Positions 9,404-18,178 of a DNA stretch of 64,000 nucleotides are shown here, piece after piece. Position numbers and translations under genes: made by a program. Every line of letters starts with the position of its first letter. The stretch's first letter is position 1. The DNA lies in the NCBI GenBank assembly GCA_937991535.1, contig CALKHN010000109.1, forward strand, positions 186,001 through 250,000, written 5' to 3'. This DNA is from an uncultured Sphingobacteriales bacterium. GTDB lineage: Bacteria; Bacteroidota; Bacteroidia; Chitinophagales; Chitinophagaceae. Under the pieces are notes generated by a model that was not told where the DNA came from, made no database searches, and worked only from the letters and a program-made list of their open reading frames with translations.

Positions 9404-9706
9404 TCAGGGATAATTATAATCCGGATTAACTATACAGGAGAGGCTTTTAGTTCGTTAATTCAGCTTGTCAATTATATTGAAACTACCAATACCCTCGACG
9501 CAGGCTTAAGATGGCTAAACAGGTTTGAAACGTTTCTTCAGCAAAGGCTGCACAATCCTCTTCTGATAAAATTTTGCAATAACTATACTTTTAAGCAGTT
9601 AAACTTACGATGTGTTTATTTTAATGATTGGTTAGTTGTATTTTCTGTTCATGAGGATTCCATTTTAGTTGAAGCGCTGTTACAGAAATCGCGTATAAAT
9701 GATTAA
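9404..9706 (+). pseudogene. ParE/RelE-like small ORF without a start codon
   Basis: An open frame of about 100 codons ends at TAA 9704-9706 and has no ATG. It reads VNYIETTNTLDAGLRWLNRF and ends FNDWLVVFSVHEDSILVEALLQ, which resembles the last strands of ParE/RelE-fold toxins. An ATG at 9382 opens a different frame (MRTAHTIIRDNYNPD, stop at 9427-9429). One extra base near 9426 would join the two into a ~110-aa protein. It therefore looks like a toxin-type gene broken by a single-base insertion. The fold assignment is inference from pattern only. Confidence 0.4.
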
Positions 9707-9722
9707 GTACCGCAATATCGGC

Positions 9723-10988
9723 TTAAACGGCGCCAGGTAAAGTATACGCATCCCACATATCGGACGGCCGGTTGGTTTCCTTCATCTGGTTCATATAAAT
9801 ATCTTTTCCATTGCAGCGCAGGTTGATCATGCCAAACAAAATTTTGCTTTTACTCACCGAACGGGCAAGCTCGGTGGAGTACACGAGCGGGCGGCTGCCT
9901 CTTGCGTATTTGCCTGCGCATCCTACAGCATCGGCACGGGGGTGCGAAAAGCTTTCATTATCGCCCGAAGATATAACGGTGGCAAACGGATTAACCTGCT
10001 GCATGAATGCCTCCGTAAAATCGGAAGAGCCATGATGGCATGATTTTGCCACATCCACCATAAAAGGATTGGCATCCTTGTATTGCTGCATCAGGTAAAG
10101 TTCCGAATCGGTGTTGAGATCACCCCCCAATAAAAAGGTTCTTTCGCCAAAAGTAATTTTGAGCACTAAGCTATGCCCGTTGATGGTTTTGCCTTCATCA
10201 TGCCAGTATATAAATCTGTGCCTGCCGCTGATCTTTTCTGTGAACGGCCCCAGTATTTCTATCTTAAATTTTTTGTTTTCGATAGTTTTGCTGAGCGCTG
10301 TGTCACTGGCGGCCAATCGTTTCGTTTTACCGAGCCTGTTTTCTGCAGCGGCTTTTTTAACCGCATCCATAAAGTTGGTAATATCCCTGTTAAAAAAGGC
10401 GGCTTCATTGGTTTGAAGCAGGTTGTCGAATATTTTGGTTAAATACGTAACACCATTGTGTTGTATAGTGTTTCCCAAACCCGTGTTATATGGATTGTTC
10501 TTCTCCGCGAATTTTAATATGCCTGCATGATAAATAGTGCCGAATGTAAACCGTTTGTCGTTCAATATAGCAATAAGCCCTTTATAATGATCCGCATCAA
10601 AATGGCTCACAAATACACAATCAATATGCACAGGCTGCCCCTTGTTGAGCAGGTAAGTGTACTGCCATTTGGTAAGATAGCTGTGCATATTGACTGAAGG
10701 TCCGCTGTCAACCAGTATGCGCAGGTTGCCCGCTTCTATTAAAACCCCATCTCCCTGGCCTACGTCCAGATAAAAGATCTTAATACCCATGGTATCGCCC
10801 AGGTCGGTTTTGCGCATCCACCCGTTTGGGCCGGCAGTTATCACTTTATAAAAATCGCCATCTTCGGCTGTAATGATTACATAAGTGCCCGATTGAATTT
10901 TGTTGATCAGTTTTTTTGCCCTGTTATTGACGATACTTTTATAAACAGGCGCCTCATTGGCAGTAGCATAAAGGAATGGGGGAAGCAT
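9723..10988 (-). CDS. ComEC/Rec2-like metallo-beta-lactamase-fold hydrolase
   Basis: This 421-aa protein has an N-terminal SH3-like segment (residues ~10-65, YVIITAEDGDFYKV) followed by a metallo-beta-lactamase domain of the ComEC C-terminal type. That domain shows FYLDVGQGDGVLIE, the metal motif SHFDADH (~residue 130), a late LGGDLN and CHHGSSD. ComEC itself is a DNA-uptake channel, but this protein has no membrane channel segments. It is a stand-alone hydrolase acting on an unknown, possibly phosphodiester, substrate. It stands alone between the broken ParE-like ORF and glpF, both transcribed separately. Confidence 0.75.
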   Translation of the reverse strand: MLPPFLYATANEAPVYKSIVNNRAKKLINKIQSGTYVIITAEDGDFYKVITAGPNGWMRKTDLGDTMGIKIFYLDVGQGDGVLIEAGNLRILVDSGPSVNMHSYLTKWQYTYLLNKGQPVHIDCVFVSHFDADHYKGLIAILNDKRFTFGTIYHAGILKFAEKNNPYNTGLGNTIQHNGVTYLTKIFDNLLQTNEAAFFNRDITNFMDAVKKAAAENRLGKTKRLAASDTALSKTIENKKFKIEILGPFTEKISGRHRFIYWHDEGKTINGHSLVLKITFGERTFLLGGDLNTDSELYLMQQYKDANPFMVDVAKSCHHGSSDFTEAFMQQVNPFATVISSGDNESFSHPRADAVGCAGKYARGSRPLVYSTELARSVSKSKILFGMINLRCNGKDIYMNQMKETNRPSDMWDAYTLPGAV

Positions 10989-11125
10989 GGTATTTTGTGT
11001 TCACAGGCTTTAACAGATTAAGGTGTCAGCGATGTTTTATGAGCTACGTAAATAATAACCGTTTTAAAACAATTTTACCCATCTGTGAATCTCCGTGTTA
11101 TCTGTGAGCAATTGTATTTTCCTGA

Positions 11126-11842
11126 CTACTTCAGTATGAATCTAAAAACCAAAGCCGCCAGCACACCACCTGCAATTGGCCCCAATACCGGTATCCAGGC
11201 ATAGCTCCAGTCGCTGTCGCGTTTATTTTTAATAGGCAGTAAAGCATGAATAATGCGTGGGCCCAAATCGCGGGCGGGGTTAATGGCATAGCCTGTTGGC
11301 CCGCCTAAACTCAATCCTATGCCCAACACCAGCAATGCGATTGGCAAAGCATCCAATGCGCCCAGTTTCATTTCGGGTTTGGCCAGCAACAGGGCGCCTA
11401 ATACCAAAATGAAAGTACCTATCAGTTCTGTAATAAAATTGTGGGCTGCGCTCCGGATAGCCGGAGTTGTACAAAAAACGGCCAGCTTGGCATTAGCATC
11501 CTGTGTGGCATTAAAATGCTGGCGATAGGATGCCCAAACGATCACCGCTCCAATCATCGCGCCAGTAAATTGCGCCAGTATGTAGGAAGGCACCAAAGCC
11601 CAGTCGAAACTGCCTTCAACCGCAAGCCCAATCGTCACTGCCGGGTTCAAATGACCGCCACTGGCCGCCGCCGCGGCATATACACCTGTAAACACCGCCA
11701 CCGCCCATCCAAAAGTTATCGCGATAAGTCCGCCGTTATTGCCTTTTGTTTTATCCAGCACCACGTTGGCTACTACGCCACCGCCTAATACAATGAGTAA
11801 AGCCGTTCCGGTAATTTCAGCCAAAAATGGAGACATACGCAA
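11126..11842 (-). CDS. glpF: Glycerol uptake facilitator (aquaglyceroporin)
   Basis: A 238-aa integral membrane channel of the MIP family. The two half-helix motifs are visible as HLNPAVT in the first half and AINPARD in the second. The aspartate after the second NPAR is typical of glycerol facilitators rather than strict water channels. It is the last gene of glpK-glpD-glpF, all on the minus strand, so the protein would let glycerol diffuse in for phosphorylation by GlpK. A second ATG lies two codons in. Confidence 0.92.
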   Translation of the reverse strand: MRMSPFLAEITGTALLIVLGGGVVANVVLDKTKGNNGGLIAITFGWAVAVFTGVYAAAAASGGHLNPAVTIGLAVEGSFDWALVPSYILAQFTGAMIGAVIVWASYRQHFNATQDANAKLAVFCTTPAIRSAAHNFITELIGTFILVLGALLLAKPEMKLGALDALPIALLVLGIGLSLGGPTGYAINPARDLGPRIIHALLPIKNKRDSDWSYAWIPVLGPIAGGVLAALVFRFILK

Positions 11843-11965
11843 GCAGTTTTAAATAATAATTCAGGGAAAATAAATAAATTTTAATAAAGTACGGTTACAA
11901 AGTACCAAAAATGCAAATAACAAGAAACAAATCTGTGTGGCTGGGATGGCTACAAAGCACGAATG

Positions 11966-12022
11966 CTAAATTTCGAAATCCGACATAAATAGCCAACTAA
12001 TTTCAAATCAGAAATTTCAAAT
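11966..12022. repeat. Degenerate 7-nt-period array at the glpD 3' end
   Basis: On the minus strand the sequence runs as heptads such as AATTTGA, AATTTCT, GATTTGA directly after the glpD stop region. It belongs with the other heptad arrays of this window. Confidence 0.5.
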
Positions 12023-13576
12023 TGTCAATAAATACCCTTCCGCCAGCGCGGTAAAGTTCTGTAACTGCTCCTGCTGCCAGTTTTCATCTTTTCCCATCTC
12101 CTGTGCCATTAGTTTGGCCACTTCCGGAGCCGCCTGTATTGCAGCCCGGGCATCTAAAAAAAGCATGCGTATTCTCCTTGCCAGCACATCTTCTACGGTC
12201 ATCGCCATTTCATTGTGTATCGCCCATATTACCTGCGCTTTTATATAGGGGAATCCCGGATGCAAGTGCTCCTTCCATGCTGCATTTTCCTCCGCCAGCT
12301 TATTTACAGCCGCGGCGTCGGCGCCGTAATAACGGAAAGGATCAGCACCCTTCGCCTGTTCACACCAACCATGAATATGCAATGACTCGGTTACCGAAGG
12401 TCTGCGGCCCAGTTTACCTACAAACAGCGCATTATCTACTGCCTCCTTGCCCATCTTGCGGTAGGTGGTCCATTTGCCGCCGGTAATGGTGATAAGTCCG
12501 CTTGGCGACACAATAATGGTATGATCCCTGGGCATAAGCGCCGTATTTTTTTGGCCTGGCGCTTTAACCAGCGGACGTAAGCCTGCGAATACTGCTTTTA
12601 CGTCGCCTCTTGTAATGCCTGAATTAAGATAACGGTTCACATTCCTGAAAATAAATTCAATCTCCTCCTCTAAAGCACGCGGTTCAAATAAGGCTTCTGC
12701 AACGGGTGTGTCGGTAGTACCTATAATTACTTTATCGTGCCAGGGTACGGCAAACAACACACGACCATCATCTGTTTTGGGTATCATCAGCGCATGATCG
12801 CCGGGGAAGAATTTCTTATCAACAACCAGGTGTATACCCTGCGAGGGCGAAATGATGCTGTGCTGCATATCGTCATCCATCTGCAAAACGTCATCTGTAA
12901 ATACCCCTGTTGCATTTATTACCGTCTTACTTTTTAATTCGTATTCTTTTCCTGAAAGCACATCTTCTGCATATACGCCTTTGCACTTTCCGTTTTCTTT
13001 GCGCACATCAAATACTTCCATGTAATTCAAAACCACCCCACCCTGTTCCGCTACTGTTTGCGCCAGGTTAATCGCCAGGCGCGCATCATCGAACTGCCCG
13101 TCGTAATACAATATACCGCCGTTTAATTTTTTGTGCGCTACGGCAGGTGAATATTGCAGAATCGTTTTTGAAGATAACGTACTGGTTTTGCCGATACTTA
13201 ATTTACCCGACATAAGGTCGTATATTTTTAAGCCAATGGCGTAAAACCATTTTTGCCACCATCCATAAGAAGGCAATATAAAAGGCTGGATGCGGGTAAG
13301 ATGCGGGGCGTTTCTCAATAAAATGCCTCTTTCGCGCAACGCTTCCATTACCAGCTTAATATTCCCCTGGGCCAGGTAGCGCACACCCCCATGCACCAGT
13401 TTGGTAGCTCTGCTGGAAGTGCCTTTGGCAAAATCAAAACGTTCCAGCAACAATGTTTTATACCCCCGTGACGCGGCATCCGTAGCAGCACCTAAACCCG
13501 TTGCGCCACCGCCAATGATAATGATGTCCCATTCGGTTTCTGTATCCAGCCTCTTAAGCATTTCGCCTCTTTGCAT
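12017..13576 (-). CDS. glpD: Aerobic glycerol-3-phosphate dehydrogenase
   Basis: A 519-aa FAD enzyme that oxidises sn-glycerol-3-phosphate to dihydroxyacetone phosphate at the membrane, feeding electrons to quinone. The FAD motif GGGATGLGAATDAASRG is near residue 22. Further family marks are RATKLVHGGVRYL and the C-terminal ITGGKWTTYRKM. The length agrees with GlpD. A second ATG at codon 6 (MLKRL) is an alternative start. It lies between glpK and glpF in one direction; a heptad array sits only a few bases before its start. Confidence 0.93.
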   Translation of the reverse strand: MQRGEMLKRLDTETEWDIIIIGGGATGLGAATDAASRGYKTLLLERFDFAKGTSSRATKLVHGGVRYLAQGNIKLVMEALRERGILLRNAPHLTRIQPFILPSYGWWQKWFYAIGLKIYDLMSGKLSIGKTSTLSSKTILQYSPAVAHKKLNGGILYYDGQFDDARLAINLAQTVAEQGGVVLNYMEVFDVRKENGKCKGVYAEDVLSGKEYELKSKTVINATGVFTDDVLQMDDDMQHSIISPSQGIHLVVDKKFFPGDHALMIPKTDDGRVLFAVPWHDKVIIGTTDTPVAEALFEPRALEEEIEFIFRNVNRYLNSGITRGDVKAVFAGLRPLVKAPGQKNTALMPRDHTIIVSPSGLITITGGKWTTYRKMGKEAVDNALFVGKLGRRPSVTESLHIHGWCEQAKGADPFRYYGADAAAVNKLAEENAAWKEHLHPGFPYIKAQVIWAIHNEMAMTVEDVLARRIRMLFLDARAAIQAAPEVAKLMAQEMGKDENWQQEQLQNFTALAEGYLLTI

Positions 13577-13581
13577 AATTC

Positions 13582-13630
13582 TAAGTAGTAAGTAGTAAGT
13601 AGTAAGTAGTAAGTGATAAGTTGGTAAGCG
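13582..13630. repeat. TAAGTAG heptad array upstream of glpD
   Basis: The unit TAAGTAG is repeated almost perfectly four to five times, then degenerates (AAGTGAT, AAGTTGG). It is the cleanest heptad tract in the window and ends six bases from the glpD start codon. Confidence 0.85.
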
Positions 13631-13671
13631 TTATTCGCACTTTCACATTTCACATATTTTCACCTTTTCCC

Positions 13672-13708
13672 CGCGGTCTGACACTCCTCTGTCGCGTACC
13701 GACCGCAC
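13672..13708. repeat. Dispersed short palindromic repeat, copy 1
   Basis: The sequence begins GCGGTCTGACACTCCT and ends GTACCGACCGCA, so its ends are inverted (GCGGT/ACCGC). A second, clearly related copy is at 54981-55019. It resembles REP-like extragenic elements. Confidence 0.6.
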
Positions 13709-13709
13709 T

Positions 13710-13768
13710 CATTTCCACATTTCCACATTTCCAAATTTTCAAATTTCCACATTTTCAAATTTTCAAAT
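13710..13768. repeat. TTTGAAAA/TGTGGAAA octad-like array after glpK
   Basis: Starting at the glpK stop codon, the minus strand reads repeated units such as TTTGAAAA, TGTGGAAA and TTTGGAAA with a period near 8. It is related in style and position to the 7-nt arrays. Confidence 0.6.
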
Positions 13769-15261
13769 TAACCCTCCGCCCACACTTTTGCAGTCTTCAC
13801 AGCTTTTTGCCAACCTTTTGACAATTGGTTTCTCTCCTCTTCATTCATAGCCGGCTCAAAAACCCTGTCTACCTGCCATTGCTTTTGTATTTCTTCCGTA
13901 TTCTTCCAGTAACCAACTGCCAGCCCCGCCAGATAAGCAGCGCCCAATGCGGTTGTTTCAATAATTTCGGGACGAATGACTTTGGTATTGAGCATATCGC
14001 TTTGAAACTGCATCAATAAATTATTGGCGGTTGCGCCGCCATCCACGCGCAATTCTTTAATGGCGATGCCCGAATCGGCCTCCATGGCTTTCAATACATC
14101 CATCGTTTGATAGGCGATACTTTCTATAGCCGCACGGGCTAAATGCGCGGCAGTGGTTCCTCTTGTCATGCCCACTATTGTTCCTCTTGCATGCTGGTTC
14201 CAGTGCGGCGCTCCCAGTCCTGCAAATGCCGGAACCACGAACACCCCATCGTTGTTATCCACTTTCAGTGCCAGTGGTTCCACTTCCGCGGAAGATTTAA
14301 TAATACCCAATCCATCGCGCAGCCATTGTACTACGGCGCCCGCAATAAACACACTTCCTTCCAATGCATATTGGGTAACACCATTTACTTTCCATGCTAC
14401 GGTGGTGAGTAAATTATTTTGCGAAGGCACGGCTTTTTCTCCAGTGTTCATCAGCATAAAACAGCCCGTACCATACGTGTTTTTAACCATCCCTGGTTGC
14501 GTGCACATTTGCCCGAACAATGCCGATTGCTGATCGCCAGCTATCCCCGCTATGGGTATTTTATGAGCGGTTAAAATATTTTGTGTTTCGCCGTATACTT
14601 CGCTGCTGCTTTTTACCTGGGGAAGCATGTTGCCGGGCACATCAAATATTTTCTCCAGTTCACCATCCCATTGCAGGGTATGTATATTAAGGAGCATGGT
14701 ACGTGATGCGTTGGATACATCGGTTGCATGTACCTGTCCTTTGGTGAGATTCCAAATGAGCCAGGTATCAATGGTGCCAAAACACAGTTCCCCTTTACCG
14801 GCTTTTTCTCTTGCGCCCTGCACATTGTCCAATATCCATTTTACCTTGGTGGCCGAAAAATAGGCATCCAGAATAAGCCCGGTTTTTTCTTTAATCAGTT
14901 TATCGGTCCCTTTCGCTTTCAGTTCATCACAAAAGGCCGCGGTGCGCCTGTCCTGCCATACTATGGCATTGTATACCGGTTTACCGGTAGCCCTTTCCCA
15001 TACCACCGTAGTTTCTCTTTGATTGGTGATACCAATCGCGGCTATGCTTTCCGTTGTTAACCCTGCTTTACTAATGGCTTCTGCTGCTACGCCGAGTTGG
15101 GTGCTCCAGATTTCATTAGGATCATGTTCTACCCAGCCGGGCTGGGGAAATATTTGTTTGAATTCCTTTTGCGCTACTGAAACAACAGAACCATTATGGT
15201 CGAAAATAATGGCACGGGAACTGGTGGTACCCTGGTCTAATGCAAGAATATATTTTGACAT
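13768..15261 (-). CDS. glpK: Glycerol kinase
   Basis: This 497-aa FGGY-family kinase phosphorylates glycerol to sn-glycerol-3-phosphate in the cytoplasm using ATP. The N-terminal ATP/phosphate motif ALDQGTTSSRAI is at residues 6-17. The family block ITNQRETTVVW and the signature GVFVVPAFAGLGAPHW are present, and the length is standard. It is the first gene of the glycerol operon, about 190 bases before glpD; the gap is filled with repeats rather than genes. Confidence 0.95.
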   Translation of the reverse strand: MSKYILALDQGTTSSRAIIFDHNGSVVSVAQKEFKQIFPQPGWVEHDPNEIWSTQLGVAAEAISKAGLTTESIAAIGITNQRETTVVWERATGKPVYNAIVWQDRRTAAFCDELKAKGTDKLIKEKTGLILDAYFSATKVKWILDNVQGAREKAGKGELCFGTIDTWLIWNLTKGQVHATDVSNASRTMLLNIHTLQWDGELEKIFDVPGNMLPQVKSSSEVYGETQNILTAHKIPIAGIAGDQQSALFGQMCTQPGMVKNTYGTGCFMLMNTGEKAVPSQNNLLTTVAWKVNGVTQYALEGSVFIAGAVVQWLRDGLGIIKSSAEVEPLALKVDNNDGVFVVPAFAGLGAPHWNQHARGTIVGMTRGTTAAHLARAAIESIAYQTMDVLKAMEADSGIAIKELRVDGGATANNLLMQFQSDMLNTKVIRPEIIETTALGAAYLAGLAVGYWKNTEEIQKQWQVDRVFEPAMNEEERNQLSKGWQKAVKTAKVWAEG

Positions 15262-15525
15262 GAAGGAAACTTTTGGTTTGAAGGTAAAGAAAAATAGACA
15301 TTTGGATTTGCTGTTTATAGTTTGTGATACCGAAGCCCCGGGTATTTTGTTTCTACAGGAAAATAAGTAAGCGGCTTATGAAATGGGCAGCGTACCAGCC
15401 TGCTTTAAAACCAGGAATATCATATCAAAGTATACTTTATTAAGGCAGGCTTTACCGAATGCGGTACCATACCTGAATGGAATCATTGACAACCGGAGGG
15501 TTGAAGTGCATTATTTTCAACCCCG

Positions 15526-16101
15526 CTATTTTACACGACCGGGGTTATTGATCACAAAATGCTCCCAACTGCTTTTTGTTTTCCGTTCTGCCTTGCATTG
15601 TTTATCCTTAAGGGGTGAAGTCATTTGAAACTGGTGGCAAACCGCTACGGCCAATGCATCCGAAGCGTCAAAGGCCGGCGAAGCGGATGGCAGGTTGGCG
15701 ATCCGTTGCAGCATTTTCCATACCTGCTCCTTATCTGCATTGCCATTTCCTGTAATGGATTGTTTTATTTTCCTGGGTGAATACTCGGTTACGGGTATGC
15801 CCGCCTGCATAGCTACGGCAATGGCAACGCCCTGCGCCCTTCCCAGCTTGAGCATGCTTTGTACGTTTTTGCCAAAAAAAGGTGCTTCAATAGCAAAATG
15901 CTGGGGACGAAAAGTACTGATGATGGTTACTATTCTCTGTTGTATAATGTGCAATCTCTCGTAGTGATCTTTATTAGCCGATAGTTTTATGGCATCCATT
16001 TCCAATAATTGAATGGCTCTGCCGTTAACAGCAATAACCCCATATCCCATCACAAGGGTGCCCGGGTCAATGCCTAAAATGATCTGGCTGTTGTTTTGCA
16101 A
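15526..16101 (-). CDS. ruvC: Holliday junction resolvase RuvC
   Basis: The protein cleaves four-way DNA junctions with RuvAB. Catalytic acids are visible in GIDPGT (Asp), AIEAPFF (Glu) and FDASDALAVAVCH (two Asp). No ATG lies close to the conserved start; a TTG at 16099-16101 gives LQNNSQIILGIDPGT and is preferred. An ATG at 16167 would add 22 residues and overlap the divergent gene, which I consider less likely. The C-terminal tail is basic. It is divergent from the membrane protein at 16103, with the starts nearly touching. Confidence 0.88.
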   Translation of the reverse strand: MQNNSQIILGIDPGTLVMGYGVIAVNGRAIQLLEMDAIKLSANKDHYERLHIIQQRIVTIISTFRPQHFAIEAPFFGKNVQSMLKLGRAQGVAIAVAMQAGIPVTEYSPRKIKQSITGNGNADKEQVWKMLQRIANLPSASPAFDASDALAVAVCHQFQMTSPLKDKQCKAERKTKSSWEHFVINNPGRVK

Positions 16102-16102
16102 A

Positions 16103-17089
16103 ATGAACCGTTTTAAAATAATGCTTGTACCAAACAAAAGTATCAAAATATTCCTCAATCGGCTCATAGGACCGGTAGTGTTTATAATACTGAGCTATAG
16201 CATTTACCGGCAATTGCTGCAACAACCTAATCTCCACGGCTCCGTACAACATATTAAAGAGGCCATATATGGTTCGCAGGCCTGGAAATGCTGGCTGGCT
16301 GTTGCACTGGTGTTCTTTAACTGGCTCATTGAAGCAGGTAAATGGAAATTGCTTTTGCATCCTTTGGAGACGATTTCGCTAAAGCATGCTTTAAAATCAG
16401 TTTTAGGCGGACTGGCTATTGGTATTAACACGCCCAACCGCATAGGGGAGTACAGCGGACGGGCATTATACGTTAGCGAAGGTAAGCGGATGCGTTCCGT
16501 ATCCCTGGCAGTTGTTTGCAGCTTCAGCCAGTTGCTCGTTACTTTGTTTTTTGGCAGTTTGGGCCTTTTATTTATTAAACCGGAAGCAACCGGCTGGTAT
16601 GGAACGGCGCAGGCGGGTATATGTGCAATAACCCTGTTTTGCGGTTGCCTGTATTTTCGTTTAGAGTGGATAGTGAGTGCGGCACGAAAAATAAGATTGC
16701 CCGGCAAATGGTTGCAGCATTTTATGATTTTGCAGACGGTGAGTGTTACAATTTTGTTAAGAGTATTATCATTGTCGGTCCTGCGTTATCTTGTGTTCCT
16801 TTGCCAGTATATATTGCTGCTGGAGGTGATGCATGTGCACACGGGATGGTGGAACGCTTTCTGGTTAATAAGTGTATTATATCTTATATTAGCGTTTGTT
16901 CCTACTATGGCATTGCTTGAACTGGGTATAAGAGGTAAAGCAGGCATTTTGCTCTTTCAAGCTTTCAGTGTAAACACAGTGGGGATTTATGCAGCGTCTA
17001 TGGGTATATGGTTTGTCAACCTGGTATTACCAGCTTTGGCAGGTGGTTTGGTTGCCATAACACATAAAATATTTAATATTAAGCAATGA
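16103..17089 (+). CDS. Membrane protein, lysylphosphatidylglycerol synthase TM region-like (UPF0104)
   Basis: A protein of about 328 aa with six to eight hydrophobic helices and the loop motif GINTPNRIGEYSGRAL, characteristic of the flippase-like UPF0104/AglD family. Members move or modify lipid-linked molecules; the substrate here is unknown. The frame extends upstream to 16013, but that part overlaps ruvC, so ATG 16103 is chosen (16121 is an alternative). Its stop overlaps the next start (ATGA), so it is coupled to the DUF3108 gene. Confidence 0.75.
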   Translation: MNRFKIMLVPNKSIKIFLNRLIGPVVFIILSYSIYRQLLQQPNLHGSVQHIKEAIYGSQAWKCWLAVALVFFNWLIEAGKWKLLLHPLETISLKHALKSVLGGLAIGINTPNRIGEYSGRALYVSEGKRMRSVSLAVVCSFSQLLVTLFFGSLGLLFIKPEATGWYGTAQAGICAITLFCGCLYFRLEWIVSAARKIRLPGKWLQHFMILQTVSVTILLRVLSLSVLRYLVFLCQYILLLEVMHVHTGWWNAFWLISVLYLILAFVPTMALLELGIRGKAGILLFQAFSVNTVGIYAASMGIWFVNLVLPALAGGLVAITHKIFNIKQ

Positions 17090-17880
17090 GGCGAAAAATC
17101 ATTAGTACCCTTTTATCGGTATTGATCAGTATACAACTTAGCGCTGATAGTGATTTTTGCGGGATAAGGAATACGAGTTTTTCTTCCGGCGAAAGTATAA
17201 CGCTTAAAGTGTTTTATAATGTGGTAGGGTTGTATGTTGATGCCGGTACGGCTACTTTTAATGCAAACCTGGAAAATTATAACGGTAAAACCGTTTATCA
17301 TGCCGTAGGTGAAGGGAGGTCTAATTCCTCCTACGACTGGATATTTAAAGTGCGCGACCGGTACGAAACCTATATGGATACGGCAACACTAAAACCCTAT
17401 CGTTTTATAAGGAATGTACACGAAGGGAAGTACAAAAAATATGAGAACGCCAGTTTTAATCACGAGGCAAAAAGCGTGGTAAGCACAAGAGGTGTTTTTA
17501 AAGCGCCGGATTGTATACAGGATATCATAAGCGCGGTATATTATGCCCGTAATATTGATTTTTCAAAATATAAGCCAAACGATAAAATAAATTTGAGCGT
17601 ATTTCTCGACGATGAAATGCATGATATTTACATACGCTACATTGGAAAGGAAACCATCAAAACCCGTTACGGAAAATTCAGGGCTATTAAGTTCAAACCT
17701 TTCCTTATCAAGGGAACTGTATTCGAGGGCGGCGAAAAAATGACGGTGTGGGTAAGCGATGATGCCAACCATCTTCCCCTGCGCATTGAAAGCCCCATTG
17801 TAGTAGGTAATATAAAAGCCGATATGATGGGCTACCGCAACCTGCGTTATCCGTTGACTTCGATGGTTAAGTTCAGATAG
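17086..17880 (+). CDS. DUF3108 domain-containing protein
   Basis: A 264-aa protein with a signal-like N-terminus (ISTLLSVLISIQLSADS) and the DUF3108 pattern: GESITLKVFYNVVGLYVDAGTA, later YRFIRNVHEGKY, and GGEKMTVWVSDDANHLPLRIE near the end. It is probably a periplasmic beta-rich protein tied to envelope functions. The start overlaps the stop of the preceding membrane protein by four bases, so the two likely act together. The precise role is unknown. A long repeat tract begins seven bases after its stop. Confidence 0.75.
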   Translation: MRRKIISTLLSVLISIQLSADSDFCGIRNTSFSSGESITLKVFYNVVGLYVDAGTATFNANLENYNGKTVYHAVGEGRSNSSYDWIFKVRDRYETYMDTATLKPYRFIRNVHEGKYKKYENASFNHEAKSVVSTRGVFKAPDCIQDIISAVYYARNIDFSKYKPNDKINLSVFLDDEMHDIYIRYIGKETIKTRYGKFRAIKFKPFLIKGTVFEGGEKMTVWVSDDANHLPLRIESPIVVGNIKADMMGYRNLRYPLTSMVKFR

Positions 17881-17884
17881 GAAA

Positions 17885-18165
17885 AAGTTGCAGGTTACAA
17901 GTTGCAGGGAAGGGATTTGAGATTTGAAATTGCAACCGTTTGGGTTCCGGATTTACGGCTTCGGATTTGAAACTGCCGCGACAGGTTTTCTTTGGTCCCT
18001 GCTTTTTGTGATTTGGTGAGATGTGATTAGTGAATAGTGAATGAATGTGCTGAAACGAATACCGGAATTAATCGTGAAACGAGAGAAGTGAGATGTGAGC
18101 TCCCCTGAACCTTGTAACCTGAATCCTGCAACATGTAACCTGAACCCTGTAACCATGCAACATCC
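17885..18165. repeat. Composite heptad arrays filling a convergent gap
   Basis: Nearly the whole gap reads in 7-nt units: GTTGCAG/GTTACAA, then GATTTGA, then GTGAATA/GTGAGAT, then CCTGTAA/CCTGAAC. Read outward from the DUF1080 gene at the far end, the last block becomes TTACAGG/TTGCAGG, matching the block next to DUF3108 in inverted orientation. The 15-mer TTTTTGTGATTTGGT at 18003-18017 recurs at 51031 and, on the minus strand, at 61695. Confidence 0.75.
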
Positions 18166-18178
18166 CTAACTACAAACT

